Below are positions 33,308-40,399 of a stretch of DNA of 64,000 nt, in pieces. Origin of the DNA: Streptomyces sp. NBC_01275 (GTDB taxonomy: Bacteria > Actinomycetota > Actinomycetes > Streptomycetales > Streptomycetaceae). Both the position numbers and the translations under genes were made by a program. The notes beneath the pieces are model-generated. The model did no database searches and was not told the origin of the DNA. It saw only the letters and a list, made by a program, of their open reading frames with translations. The stretch lies in the NCBI RefSeq assembly GCF_026340655.1, contig NZ_JAPEOZ010000001.1:4092001-4156000 (forward strand), written 5' to 3'. How positions within the stretch are numbered: position 1 is the first letter of the stretch; every line of letters begins with the position of its first letter.

Positions 33308-35491
33308 GTGTTCGTTCCACCGATCTACCGGGTCACGGATCCCGGTCAGCTTCACCAGATCATCCGGCAACACCCGATGGCCATGCTGGTGGGCAACGGG
33401 CCCACCACCCCGTACACGACCCTCCTGCCGATCATCCACCTCCCCGGCGCCGAGGAGCCCGAGGCGTTCGCCGGGTTCTCGCTCCTGGGCCACCTCAACC
33501 GGGCCAACCCGCACTGGCGGGCGCTGGCCGGCGGCGCCCCCGCGAGCCTCGTCTTCACCGGCCCGAACAGCTATGTCACCCCGGCCCTGTACGACACTCC
33601 GGTGGCCGCGCCCACCTGGAACTTCGCCACCGCCGAGCTGACCGGTGACGTGGTGCCGCTGTCCGAGGGCGAGGAGACCCTGGAGGTCGTCCGGCGCACG
33701 GCCGAGCTGTTCGAGCGGCGGTTCGGCCAGGGCTGGGAGGCCGGCGGGTCGGTCGACTACTTCCGCTCCATCGTGAGCGGGGTCGGAGCCTTCCGGTTCG
33801 ACGTGACGTCCGGGCAGGCGATGTTCAAGCTCAGCCAGGAGAAGAATCCCGCGATCCGCGACCGGGTCGCCAAGAGCATGCTCGACGACGGCGACGGAAC
33901 CCGTCGCGCGCTGGGAGTCCACATGTGCCGAATGGGACGGACGGAGACGACGTCACGACCCACCCTGTGGGGCGGGTCCGCGGAGCCGGAGTGTCTGCTG
34001 GACGGGCTGGCCCGCACCGTGGCCGAGCGGCCCGACGAGCTCGCCCTGGTCGACGGGGCGACCCGGCTGACCTACGCGGAGCTGTGGGCCTGGGTCGCCG
34101 AACTCGCCGCGACCCTCACCCGCCACGGGATCGAACCCGGCAGCCGGGTCGCGGTGACCGGCGGACGCAGCGCGCGCACCGTCGCGGCCCTGCTCGCCGC
34201 CGTCGCGGTCGGCGCCACCTATGTGCCGCTGGACGCGTCGTATCCGGTGAACCGGCTCACGTTCATGCTGCACGACAGCGGCGCGAGCCTCCTGTTGCAC
34301 GACGGCCCCCGGCCGACGATCGCCGACGAGGTGGCGACCCTCGCCATCGAGGACCCCTCCGGGGCCGGGGCCGGCGACTTCCGGCCGGTCGCCTGCCGCC
34401 CGGACCTCCCGGTGTACGTCATCTACACCTCCGGATCGACCGGTCTGCCCAAGGGCGTGACGATCCAGCACAGCTGCCTCGACAACATGGCGGCCTGGCA
34501 GCGCACCGACTCCGTCCGGCCCGACCTGCGGACCGCGCAGTTCGCGCCCCTGAACTTCGACGTGTGCTTCCAGGAGATCCTGGGCACCCTGTGCGGCGGC
34601 GGCACCCTCGTCATCGTGCCCGAGACGCTGCGGCGCGACCCGTTCGCCTTCCTGACCTGGCTGGCCGACCACCGCATCGAGCGCCTGTTCCTGCCCTACG
34701 TCGCCCTCCACATGCTGGCGGTGGCGGCATCGGCGCAGGACGGCGACCTGGGCCTGTCCCTGCGCGAGGTGAACACGGCGGGCGAGCAGCTGCTGTGCAC
34801 GCCGCCGATCCGGGCCCTGTTCGAGGCCCTGCCCCAGGCCCGGCTCGGCAACCACTACGGACAGAGCGAGTCCGCGATGGTCAGCTCGTACGTACTGCCC
34901 GCCGACCCCGCCGCCTGGCCGTTGCTGCCGCCCATCGGCCGGCCGCTGCCGGGCTGTGAGCTGCTGGTGAACCCCACCGACCCGGAGGATCCGACCACCG
35001 GCGAACTGCTCGTCGCCGGCGCCCCGGTCTCCCTGGGCTACCTCGGCCGGCCGGAGCTGAACGCCGAACGCTTCATCACCGTCGACCCAACCCCGCAGGG
35101 ACACACCAAGGCCTTCCGCACCGGCGACCTGGTGCGCGTCGAGGACGACCTCGTGTACTTCCTCAGTCGGCTGGACCATGACGTCAAGATCCGCGGCATC
35201 CGGGTCAACCTGCTGGAGATCGAGGCCTGCCTGATGCAGCAGCCCGGCGTCGCCACCGCGGTCTGCGTGGCCCTGGAGCCGGTCCCCGGCTCGCGTCAGC
35301 TCCGCGCCGCCGTCACCCTGCACCCGGACGTGACCGAGCCCGGCGACCTTCGCGCGGCGCTGGCCGAGCTGCTGCCCGAGGCGTCCGTGCCCGCGTCGGT
35401 GACCATCCTGCCCGGGCTGCCGCGGACCCCGAGCGGCAAGATCGACCGCGACTCGGTCGCCGAGTCCCTCGCGACCAAGGGCGACCGATGA
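33308..35491 (+). CDS. Piperazate synthase-like domain fused to a free-standing adenylation domain
   Basis: A 727-residue two-domain protein. Residues 1-213 belong to the PaiB/FMN-binding split-barrel family (GHLNRANPHW, MFKLSQEKNP, IRDRVAKSML), whose member KtzT is the heme enzyme that closes N5-hydroxyornithine to piperazate. Residues 225-727 are a complete A domain (YVIYTSGSTGLPKG, NFDVCFQEILGTL, NHYGQSE, TGDLVRVE, SGKIDRD). Its pocket reads D-V-Q-F-N-A-H-M-V, close to the proline code D-V-Q-L-I-A-H-V-V, as expected for a cyclic imino acid. So one polypeptide would make and activate piperazate. There is no PCP in the protein; the next gene is one. GTG 33,308 follows GGGAGAG, and the stop overlaps the PCP start (ATGA). 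Annotation pipelines may call the first half a transcriptional regulator. Confidence 0.88.
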   Translation: MFVPPIYRVTDPGQLHQIIRQHPMAMLVGNGPTTPYTTLLPIIHLPGAEEPEAFAGFSLLGHLNRANPHWRALAGGAPASLVFTGPNSYVTPALYDTPVAAPTWNFATAELTGDVVPLSEGEETLEVVRRTAELFERRFGQGWEAGGSVDYFRSIVSGVGAFRFDVTSGQAMFKLSQEKNPAIRDRVAKSMLDDGDGTRRALGVHMCRMGRTETTSRPTLWGGSAEPECLLDGLARTVAERPDELALVDGATRLTYAELWAWVAELAATLTRHGIEPGSRVAVTGGRSARTVAALLAAVAVGATYVPLDASYPVNRLTFMLHDSGASLLLHDGPRPTIADEVATLAIEDPSGAGAGDFRPVACRPDLPVYVIYTSGSTGLPKGVTIQHSCLDNMAAWQRTDSVRPDLRTAQFAPLNFDVCFQEILGTLCGGGTLVIVPETLRRDPFAFLTWLADHRIERLFLPYVALHMLAVAASAQDGDLGLSLREVNTAGEQLLCTPPIRALFEALPQARLGNHYGQSESAMVSSYVLPADPAAWPLLPPIGRPLPGCELLVNPTDPEDPTTGELLVAGAPVSLGYLGRPELNAERFITVDPTPQGHTKAFRTGDLVRVEDDLVYFLSRLDHDVKIRGIRVNLLEIEACLMQQPGVATAVCVALEPVPGSRQLRAAVTLHPDVTEPGDLRAALAELLPEASVPASVTILPGLPRTPSGKIDRDSVAESLATKGDR

Positions 35492-35841
35492 CGACCGAAC
35501 CGACCACGACCGAACCGACGACAGTCGAGACCACGACGGACGAGACCACGACGGGCGAGCCGAGTACAGGCGAGCCGACCAGGGGCGAGCCGACTACGGG
35601 CGAGGCCGCCGGGCCGTACCGGCGGCGGATCGCCGAGATCTGGTCGGCCGCGCTCGGCGTCCCGGTCGCCACGGCCGACCACCACTTCTTCGAAGACGGC
35701 GGCGACTCCTTCCAGGCCGCGCTCGCGACCGCGACGGTGCGCCGCGAGTGGGGGCTGGAGATCACCGTTCAACTCCTCATCGATCACCCGGTGCTGGGGG
35801 ACTTCGCGGATCGGGTGGCACGGTTCGTGGACGAGAGATGA
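35488..35841 (+). CDS. Stand-alone peptidyl carrier protein with Thr/Glu-rich leader
   Basis: A 117-residue protein. Residues 45-117 are a PCP with the phosphopantetheine serine in FFEDGGDSFQAAL. Residues 1-40 are a degenerate T-x-E-P-T-T repeat, probably a flexible linker that arose from DNA repeats. The ATG overlaps the stop of the piperazate-synthase/A fusion, so it is the natural acceptor of the aminoacyl-AMP made there. It may carry piperazate to one of the A-less modules or to the final C domain. Confidence 0.9.
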   Translation: MTTEPTTTEPTTVETTTDETTTGEPSTGEPTRGEPTTGEAAGPYRRRIAEIWSAALGVPVATADHHFFEDGGDSFQAALATATVRREWGLEITVQLLIDHPVLGDFADRVARFVDER

Positions 35842-36002
35842 CAGAGCGCGTCGCTCATGCCGGGGCCGCCCGGACCCGGCGCGGGTCCGGCCGCCGCGGA
35901 GACGGTGGCGGTGGCAGTGGCAGTGGCAGTGGCTATGACGGTGGCGGTGGCGGAATCGACCGGTGCGTGAGGGAGACGAGGGAGACGAGGGAGACACAGA
36001 AC
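35838..36002 (+). repeat. Hexamer and nonamer repeats between PCP and thioesterase-like gene
   Basis: From about 35,903 to 35,953 runs a GGTGGC/AGTGGC hexamer array; at 35,969-35,995 are three perfect copies of GAGGGAGAC. An ATG at 35,838 overlapping the PCP stop would read through as a Gly/Ser-rich then RET-repeated leader of 55 residues, but the ATG at 36,003 has a better ribosome binding site, so I treat this stretch as a leader region. Confidence 0.7.
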
Positions 36003-36704
36003 ATGTTGACGATCGTGGACTACCCGGGGCGCCGGCCGGAGGCCCCGGTCACCGCGCTGGGGCTCGACGGCATGGTCACGCTGCTCACCGACCCGCTGCC
36101 GGTCGAGGGCACCGGCCCCGCGTACGCGGCCCGACTCGACGACGGCCCCGATCCGATCCTGGCGTACTGCGCCGCGTCGGCGATCGCGGTCCACCTCGCC
36201 CGCCGGTCCGGGCGCCCGCGCCCCCTGGTCCTCTTCGATCCGATGCCGACCACCGACGACGACGTCGCCCGCGCCTACGCCGACGCGATCGCCCAGGTGC
36301 CGGGGGGCGGCGAGCCGCCGGTACCGATCGAGGAGCTGCCCGCCGAACCGGAGCCGTTCCTGAAGGCCGTCCGCGAGGACCTGACACTGCGCGCGGAGAC
36401 GGCCCTGCGGGCGCAGGGGCTGGGCGACGACGTGATCGCCGAGCCGGTCGCGCACTTCGCCCGGCAGCACCTGTCCTATCTCGCCTACCTGCTGGCGGCG
36501 CGGGGCGCGCTGCCCAAGGAGCCCATCGGGCCGATGCTCCAGGTTCTCTCCCGCGACCACCCCGACCACCGGGACTGGCTCCCCGAGGGGGAGCTGACCA
36601 CCCTACGCATCGACAGCGACCGGGCCGGGCTCACGGCCCACGAGTCGACCAGGACCGGCGTCGTGTCGTTCCTGTCCGCGACAACGAGGAGGCAACAAGC
36701 ATGA
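36003..36704 (+). CDS. Small thioesterase-like alpha/beta hydrolase, Cys at nucleophile position
   Basis: A 233-residue protein with no family I can name firmly. The stretch PDPILAYCAASAIAVHLARR followed by PLVLFDPMP has the layout of an NRPS thioesterase nucleophile elbow plus next strand (G-x-S-x-G replaced by A-Y-C-A-A, with Cys56). DPMPTTDDDVARAY then resembles the lid entry. A possible catalytic His is in LTAHEST near residue 218. It may be a diverged thioesterase for release or transfer from the flanking carrier proteins, or a catalytically dead partner. ATG 36,003 has GGGAGAC before it; ATG 35,838 would add a low-complexity leader. Its stop overlaps the next PCP start (ATGA). Confidence 0.6.
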   Translation: MLTIVDYPGRRPEAPVTALGLDGMVTLLTDPLPVEGTGPAYAARLDDGPDPILAYCAASAIAVHLARRSGRPRPLVLFDPMPTTDDDVARAYADAIAQVPGGGEPPVPIEELPAEPEPFLKAVREDLTLRAETALRAQGLGDDVIAEPVAHFARQHLSYLAYLLAARGALPKEPIGPMLQVLSRDHPDHRDWLPEGELTTLRIDSDRAGLTAHESTRTGVVSFLSATTRRQQA

Positions 36705-36946
36705 CGGGCGAAGAACTGCGGACCGCCGTTCGGACGATCTGGCGGGAGGTGCTCGGGGCCGACGTGGACGACGACACCGACTTCTTCGACGCGGGCGGCA
36801 CCTCGTTCGCCGCGCTGCGCATCGTCGCGACGCTCAACGACCGGCACGGGACCCCGACGCCGGTGAAGGTGCTGTTCGACAGCCCCCGGTTCGCCGACTT
36901 CGTCGCGGTCCTGGACAAGGAGCCCGAGCTCAGCCCGCACAGCTGA
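36701..36946 (+). CDS. Stand-alone peptidyl/acyl carrier protein
   Basis: An 81-residue carrier protein with the phosphopantetheine serine in FFDAGGTSFAALR and the usual four-helix pattern. It is translationally coupled to the thioesterase-like gene (ATGA), with GAGGAGG upstream. With the PCP at 35,488 this gives two free carriers against two A-less modules. Which acyl group each holds is unknown; no A domain directly adjoins this one except a degenerate relic on the opposite strand at about 37,015-37,170. Confidence 0.93.
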   Translation: MTGEELRTAVRTIWREVLGADVDDDTDFFDAGGTSFAALRIVATLNDRHGTPTPVKVLFDSPRFADFVAVLDKEPELSPHS

Positions 36947-37014
36947 CGGGGCCGGCCGCAAGCGGGCCGCCCGGCAGGCGGCCGACCCGGCAGGCGGCCC
37001 ACCCGTCGCACGGC

Positions 37015-37170
37015 TCCGTGAACCACGTACGCGGTCAGCACCTCGCACACCCGCCGCCGCACCAGTTCGTCCAGGTGCGGCGGCTCACCCGTGCCCGTGG
37101 GGACCACGGACCTCGATCTGCCGGTCGATCCGACCGAGGAACTCCGGCGTCCCGCCCTCGAACCGGCGGC
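37015..37170 (-). pseudogene. Relic of an adenylation-domain C-terminus
   Basis: Read leftward, one frame gives FEGGTPEFLGRIDRQIEVRG, a clear match to the A8 motif of A domains (FLGRxDxQIKVRG). After a frame change, GEPPHLDELVRRRVCEVLTAYVV resembles the following helix and strand. There is no intact start, no upstream A domain and no PCP, so this is a decayed fragment. The rest of 36,947-37,607 holds no gene I can support. Confidence 0.6.
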
Positions 37171-37607
37171 ATGCATCGCACGCCGACCGCCTGCGGTCGC
37201 AACGGCCGGTCACGACGGCCGGTCCCAACAGCCGGTCGCGACATACAGCGTGTGCGCATCGCCGCGCCTGCTCGGCCGGCTCCCGGCAGTGTCGTCGCAC
37301 CGCTCTGCCGACCGCCGGTCCACCGCATCCTCGCCGACGCCGACGGCGCGGGCCGTCACCTGACCGCTCGGGCCGCGCCACCCGGCCGCTCGGGCCGCCG
37401 CCACCCGGCCGGTCGTCGACCCGTCCGGCGGCAGCGGGACGTCCTGCGCGCACCGCCGCCCGGAAGGGTGTGCCGTGCCCGGACACGCCCACGTCGACGT
37501 TCTGGTGCACGTCGTATCGCCTGGTCAACGTCCTGTCTGAGCTGGACATTCGGAGTGCCGCCTGTTGCGATGAGGACTTCCGGGCCATCGAGATTCGGGG
37601 GGCGTCC

Positions 37608-38792
37608 TTGTCTGTGTCGTTGACGGTCGACTTGTTGGATTCGGCGCCGTACGCGGACGGCAACCCGTACGAGGTGTGGCGGGCCATGCGGGAGGCCGGC
37701 CCCGTGCACCACCAGGTGGCGAAGACCGGCTCGGTGTTCTGGGCCGTGGTCGGGCACGAGGCCGGCAAACGGGTGCTGACCGACTGGAAGGTCTTCACCT
37801 CCACCCGCGGCACGACGCTGCGCGAGGACGACAACTCCGCTCCGTACCCCGGGGCCGGGAAGATGCCGGTCCTCACCGATCCGCCGCGCCACACCGACCT
37901 GCGCAGGGCTGTCGCCCCGTTGTTCACGCCGCGGGCCGTGGAGAGGCTGAGCGGGCTCGCCCACGAGGTGGCGGGCTCGCTCCTGGCCGATCTGCGCGAG
38001 CGGGGCGGCGGCGACTTCGTCACCGATGTGGCCGCGAAGTTCCCCCTCGCGGTCCAGGCCGGGATCCTGGGCATCCCTCCCGGGGACATCCCGCTGATCC
38101 TGGATGCCACGGGCCGCTCCGTGGACGAGACGGAGCACGGGGCCTCCGGCCACCACGACGTGATGACGTACTACCTGAAGGCGCTCGACGCCCGGCGGGG
38201 AGAAGCCGGCCGGGACCTGATCGGCGTGCTGCTGGAGGCTCGCGCGCGCGGCCTGCCGTTGTCGGACGAGGAGATCGTCCTGACCTGCGACAACATCGTG
38301 GTGGCCGCGAGCCAGACGGCCCGGCACGCGGCCAGCGGCAGCCTGCTGGCCCTGCTGGAGCACCCGGCGGCGTGGCAGGCGCTGCGCGAGGGGCGGGTGG
38401 GAGTCGACTCCGCCATCGAGGAACTGCTGCGCTGGACCGCGCCGGCCACGCACGTGATGCGCACCGCGGTGTGCGACACCGAACTCGCCGGCGCCACGAT
38501 CCGGGCCGGTGACGCGGTGGCGGTGTGGATCGCCTCCGCCAACCGCGACGGCGCCGTCTTCGCCGACCCGGAGAAACTGGTCCTGGACCGCCGTCCCAAC
38601 CCGCACCTGACCCTCGGCGCCGGTATGCACTTCTGCCTCGGCTCCGCCCTGGTCCGTGTGCTGCTGCGGGCGCTGCTGGAGGAGCTGATCGGGGCCGACA
38701 TGTCCCTGGCGCTCGCGAAGCCGCCCGCCCGGCAGTCCACCTGGGTGGCCAACGGCCTGCGCTCCCTGCCGGTGACGGTCGTCCCCGCCTGA
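37608..38792 (+). CDS. Cytochrome P450
   Basis: A P450 of about 394 residues: I helix VVAASQTARHAASG (Gln in place of the acidic residue, Thr kept), ExxR as ELLR, heme loop LGAGMHFCLGSALVR. The 5' end is unclear. The frame is open back to 37,470, but a G-run (GGGGGG) lies 5 bases before TTG 37,608 and the protein from there aligns well with the P450 start (LLDSAPYADGNPYEVWRAMREAGPV). It lies at the right edge of the peptide cluster and may hydroxylate the product; equally it could belong to neither locus. Confidence 0.88.
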   Translation: MSVSLTVDLLDSAPYADGNPYEVWRAMREAGPVHHQVAKTGSVFWAVVGHEAGKRVLTDWKVFTSTRGTTLREDDNSAPYPGAGKMPVLTDPPRHTDLRRAVAPLFTPRAVERLSGLAHEVAGSLLADLRERGGGDFVTDVAAKFPLAVQAGILGIPPGDIPLILDATGRSVDETEHGASGHHDVMTYYLKALDARRGEAGRDLIGVLLEARARGLPLSDEEIVLTCDNIVVAASQTARHAASGSLLALLEHPAAWQALREGRVGVDSAIEELLRWTAPATHVMRTAVCDTELAGATIRAGDAVAVWIASANRDGAVFADPEKLVLDRRPNPHLTLGAGMHFCLGSALVRVLLRALLEELIGADMSLALAKPPARQSTWVANGLRSLPVTVVPA

Positions 38793-38834
38793 CCGTCCCC
38801 GCCCGACCGTCCCCGCCCGACCGTCCCCGCCCGA
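38775..38834. repeat. 14-bp tandem repeat after P450 stop
   Basis: Three exact copies of GACCGTCCCCGCCC (38,791-38,832) beginning at the P450 stop codon, preceded by a related GACGGTCGTCCCCGCC at the end of the coding region. This looks like slippage duplication of the gene's own 3' end. The remaining gap to 39,009 shows nothing else. Confidence 0.85.
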
Positions 38835-39008
38835 CCGGCTCCGGCCCCCGCCCCCGGCGGGGAACAGCCGTACCCCACAGCGGACTTGACGGGTCTGCCG
38901 TTCCAGGCCCGCGATCAGCCGGCTCCCGGCGATGCTCGGGCCGACGCGGCTGCGCACCGTACAGCCCCTGTTCCGCGAGCACGATCCGACCACCCCAGGG
39001 AAGGCACC

Positions 39009-39836
39009 GTGAACAGCGAACTCCTTGTCTCCGACGCGAGCCGGTTCCGGGTCGACTACGAGATCAACCCCTACATGGACACCGCGGTCCAGCCCGACCC
39101 CGTGGCGGCGCTGGCCGAGCACCGGGCGATCGTGGCCGCGCACCTCGCGGCCGGCCGCACGGTCGAGTACCTGCCGTCCGCACCGGAGTGCCCGGACATG
39201 GTGTTCACCGCCAACGCCGCCCTGGTCCGCGGCGACCGCGCCGTCCTCGGCTCCCCGCCGCCCCAGCGGAAGGCCGAGATCCCCTACTTCCAGGAGTGGC
39301 TGGCCGACCGGGGGTTCGAGGTCATCGAGGCGCCCTACGCGTTCAGCGGCCAGGGCGACGCACTGGCCTGCGGCGACCTGCTGCTGACGGGGTACGGCCA
39401 GCGCACCGACGAGCGGATGCTCGGGGTGCTCGCCCGCGAGCTGCACTACGAGGTGGTGCCGCTGCGCACGGTGAGCCCCCGCTGGTACGACCTCGACCTG
39501 GCCGTCGGCGTCATCTCCCCGGACGCGCTGGCGTACTGCCCGCAGGCCCTCGACACGCTCAGTCTGCGGACCCTGCGCGGGCTCGGGGTCGAGCTGATCG
39601 AGGTGTCCGTCGAGGAGGCGGCGCGGTTCGCGCTGAACCTCGTCAGCGACGGAACCACCGTGACCATGGCCCAGGACGCGCCGCGCCTGGCCGCCACCCT
39701 GCGCGACCGCGGCCTGAAGGTGGTCGAACTCCACACGACCGAACTCGCGAAGGGCGGCGGCGGCATCCGCTGCACCGCCCTGACGCTGGACAACCCGCCG
39801 CCGAAACAGCGCTCCGACGACAGACCGCACCGGTAG
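39009..39836 (+). CDS. Amidinotransferase/DDAH-family protein (arginine or dimethylarginine hydrolase-like)
   Basis: A 275-residue pentein-fold protein. Family features: CPDMVFTANAALV, FSGQGDAL and the C-terminal cysteine loop GGGGIRCTALTLD. Active enzymes hydrolyse a guanidino group, for example methylarginine or arginine to citrulline or ornithine. At the place of the usual catalytic His (FYHLD) this protein reads WYDLD, so activity may be altered or lost. GTG 39,009 follows AGGGAAGG. If it feeds ornithine it could support piperazate synthesis, but it sits beyond the P450 and next to a sugar locus, so the link is weak. Confidence 0.75.
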   Translation: MNSELLVSDASRFRVDYEINPYMDTAVQPDPVAALAEHRAIVAAHLAAGRTVEYLPSAPECPDMVFTANAALVRGDRAVLGSPPPQRKAEIPYFQEWLADRGFEVIEAPYAFSGQGDALACGDLLLTGYGQRTDERMLGVLARELHYEVVPLRTVSPRWYDLDLAVGVISPDALAYCPQALDTLSLRTLRGLGVELIEVSVEEAARFALNLVSDGTTVTMAQDAPRLAATLRDRGLKVVELHTTELAKGGGGIRCTALTLDNPPPKQRSDDRPHR

Positions 39837-39892
39837 AGCCGCACAGCAGCGTTCCGGGACGTGCCTTGGCACGGACAGCAGGTTCCGGGACG

Positions 39893-39960
39893 TGCCATGC
39901 CACGACAGCGGCGTGCCGGAACGCGCCATGCCACGACAGCGGCGTGCCGGAACGCGCCAT
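39893..39960. repeat. 31-bp direct repeat, two full copies
   Basis: Two adjacent copies of a 31-bp unit beginning GCCATGCCACGACAGCGGCG, then a partial third; a more diverged GTTCCGGGACGTGCC pair precedes at about 39,850-39,895. Each copy contains short GGCGTGCC/GGCATG-type dyads. The role is unknown. Confidence 0.85.
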
Positions 39961-40044
39961 GCGCTGCGGGAGCCCGGCACTCCGCAGGCCGCCGACGAAG
40001 CCGAAGGGTCCGACATCTCGACAGCGGTCAGGATCCTTCGACGG

Positions 40045-40066
40045 TTCATCGAACCGGTTCGATGAA
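40045..40066. promoter_or_regulatory. LacI-type operator, 22-bp perfect palindrome
   Basis: TTCATCGAACC followed directly by its reverse complement. The core CGAACCGGTTCG with central CG is typical of LacI/GalR-family operators and is repeated twice more just upstream of the lacI-like gene at 40,400. Confidence 0.8.
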
Positions 40067-40277
40067 GCTAGCACCGAGGAAACCGGCCAGCAATACCCCC
40101 GACACGGATCCCTTCGGCCGCGCACGGCCGGCCGTCCTGACGAGGTCAGGGCGTCCCCGCCCGTCCACATCCGGCATCTGACCTGCTGCTGAGCGGGTGG
40201 CATCCCGGGCAGGCCAGGCACCGCACCTCCGCACGACTGCCGTTTCCGGGCCGTTACGGCAATTTCTGCACGAGGCG

Positions 40278-40306
40278 TTGACACCCGTCCGGGTTGCTCC
40301 TACCTT
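40278..40306 (+). promoter_or_regulatory. Sigma-70-type promoter of the lacI-like gene
   Basis: TTGACA at 40,278-40,283, a 17-base spacer, then TACCTT at 40,301-40,306. Operator copies follow at once downstream (40,316 and 40,365), which would block initiation or clearance: the arrangement of an autoregulated repressor. Confidence 0.7.
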
Positions 40307-40315
40307 CACTTCACG

Positions 40316-40327
40316 CGAACCGGTTCG
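40316..40327. promoter_or_regulatory. LacI-type operator 2
   Basis: CGAACCGGTTCG, identical to the core of the palindrome at 40,045-40,066, about 10 bases past the -10 box. Confidence 0.78.
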
Positions 40328-40364
40328 ACGATCGATAGCCGTCCGACCCTGTTCTCTGGAATCA

Positions 40365-40378
40365 TCGAACCGATTCGA
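40365..40378. promoter_or_regulatory. LacI-type operator 3
   Basis: TCGAACCGATTCGA, one mismatch from the palindromic consensus, 22 bases before the GTG start of the regulator. Confidence 0.72.
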
Positions 40379-40399
40379 CCGCGCTCAGCAAGGAGTCCC

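Noticed and set aside
33308..33950. Calling the PaiB-like part a transcriptional regulator
   Set aside because: The name comes from PaiB of Bacillus. KtzT shows that this fold includes heme-dependent piperazate synthase, and the ornithine oxygenase next door plus the fused A domain make a catalytic role more likely.
35838..36002. 55-residue Gly/Ser-rich N-terminal extension as a certain part of the thioesterase-like protein
   Set aside because: It is encoded by simple repeats, and the ATG at 36,003 has the better ribosome binding site, so I kept it only as a possibility.
37356..40049. An 897-codon minus-strand open frame opposite the second P450 and the amidinohydrolase
   Set aside because: Its translation is rich in Arg/Gly/Val low-complexity with no motifs, and it is exactly antisense to recognised genes; GC-rich DNA gives such frames routinely. 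The same holds for the long frames at 2163-4544, 4739-8425, 14286-20756 and 46655-49324.
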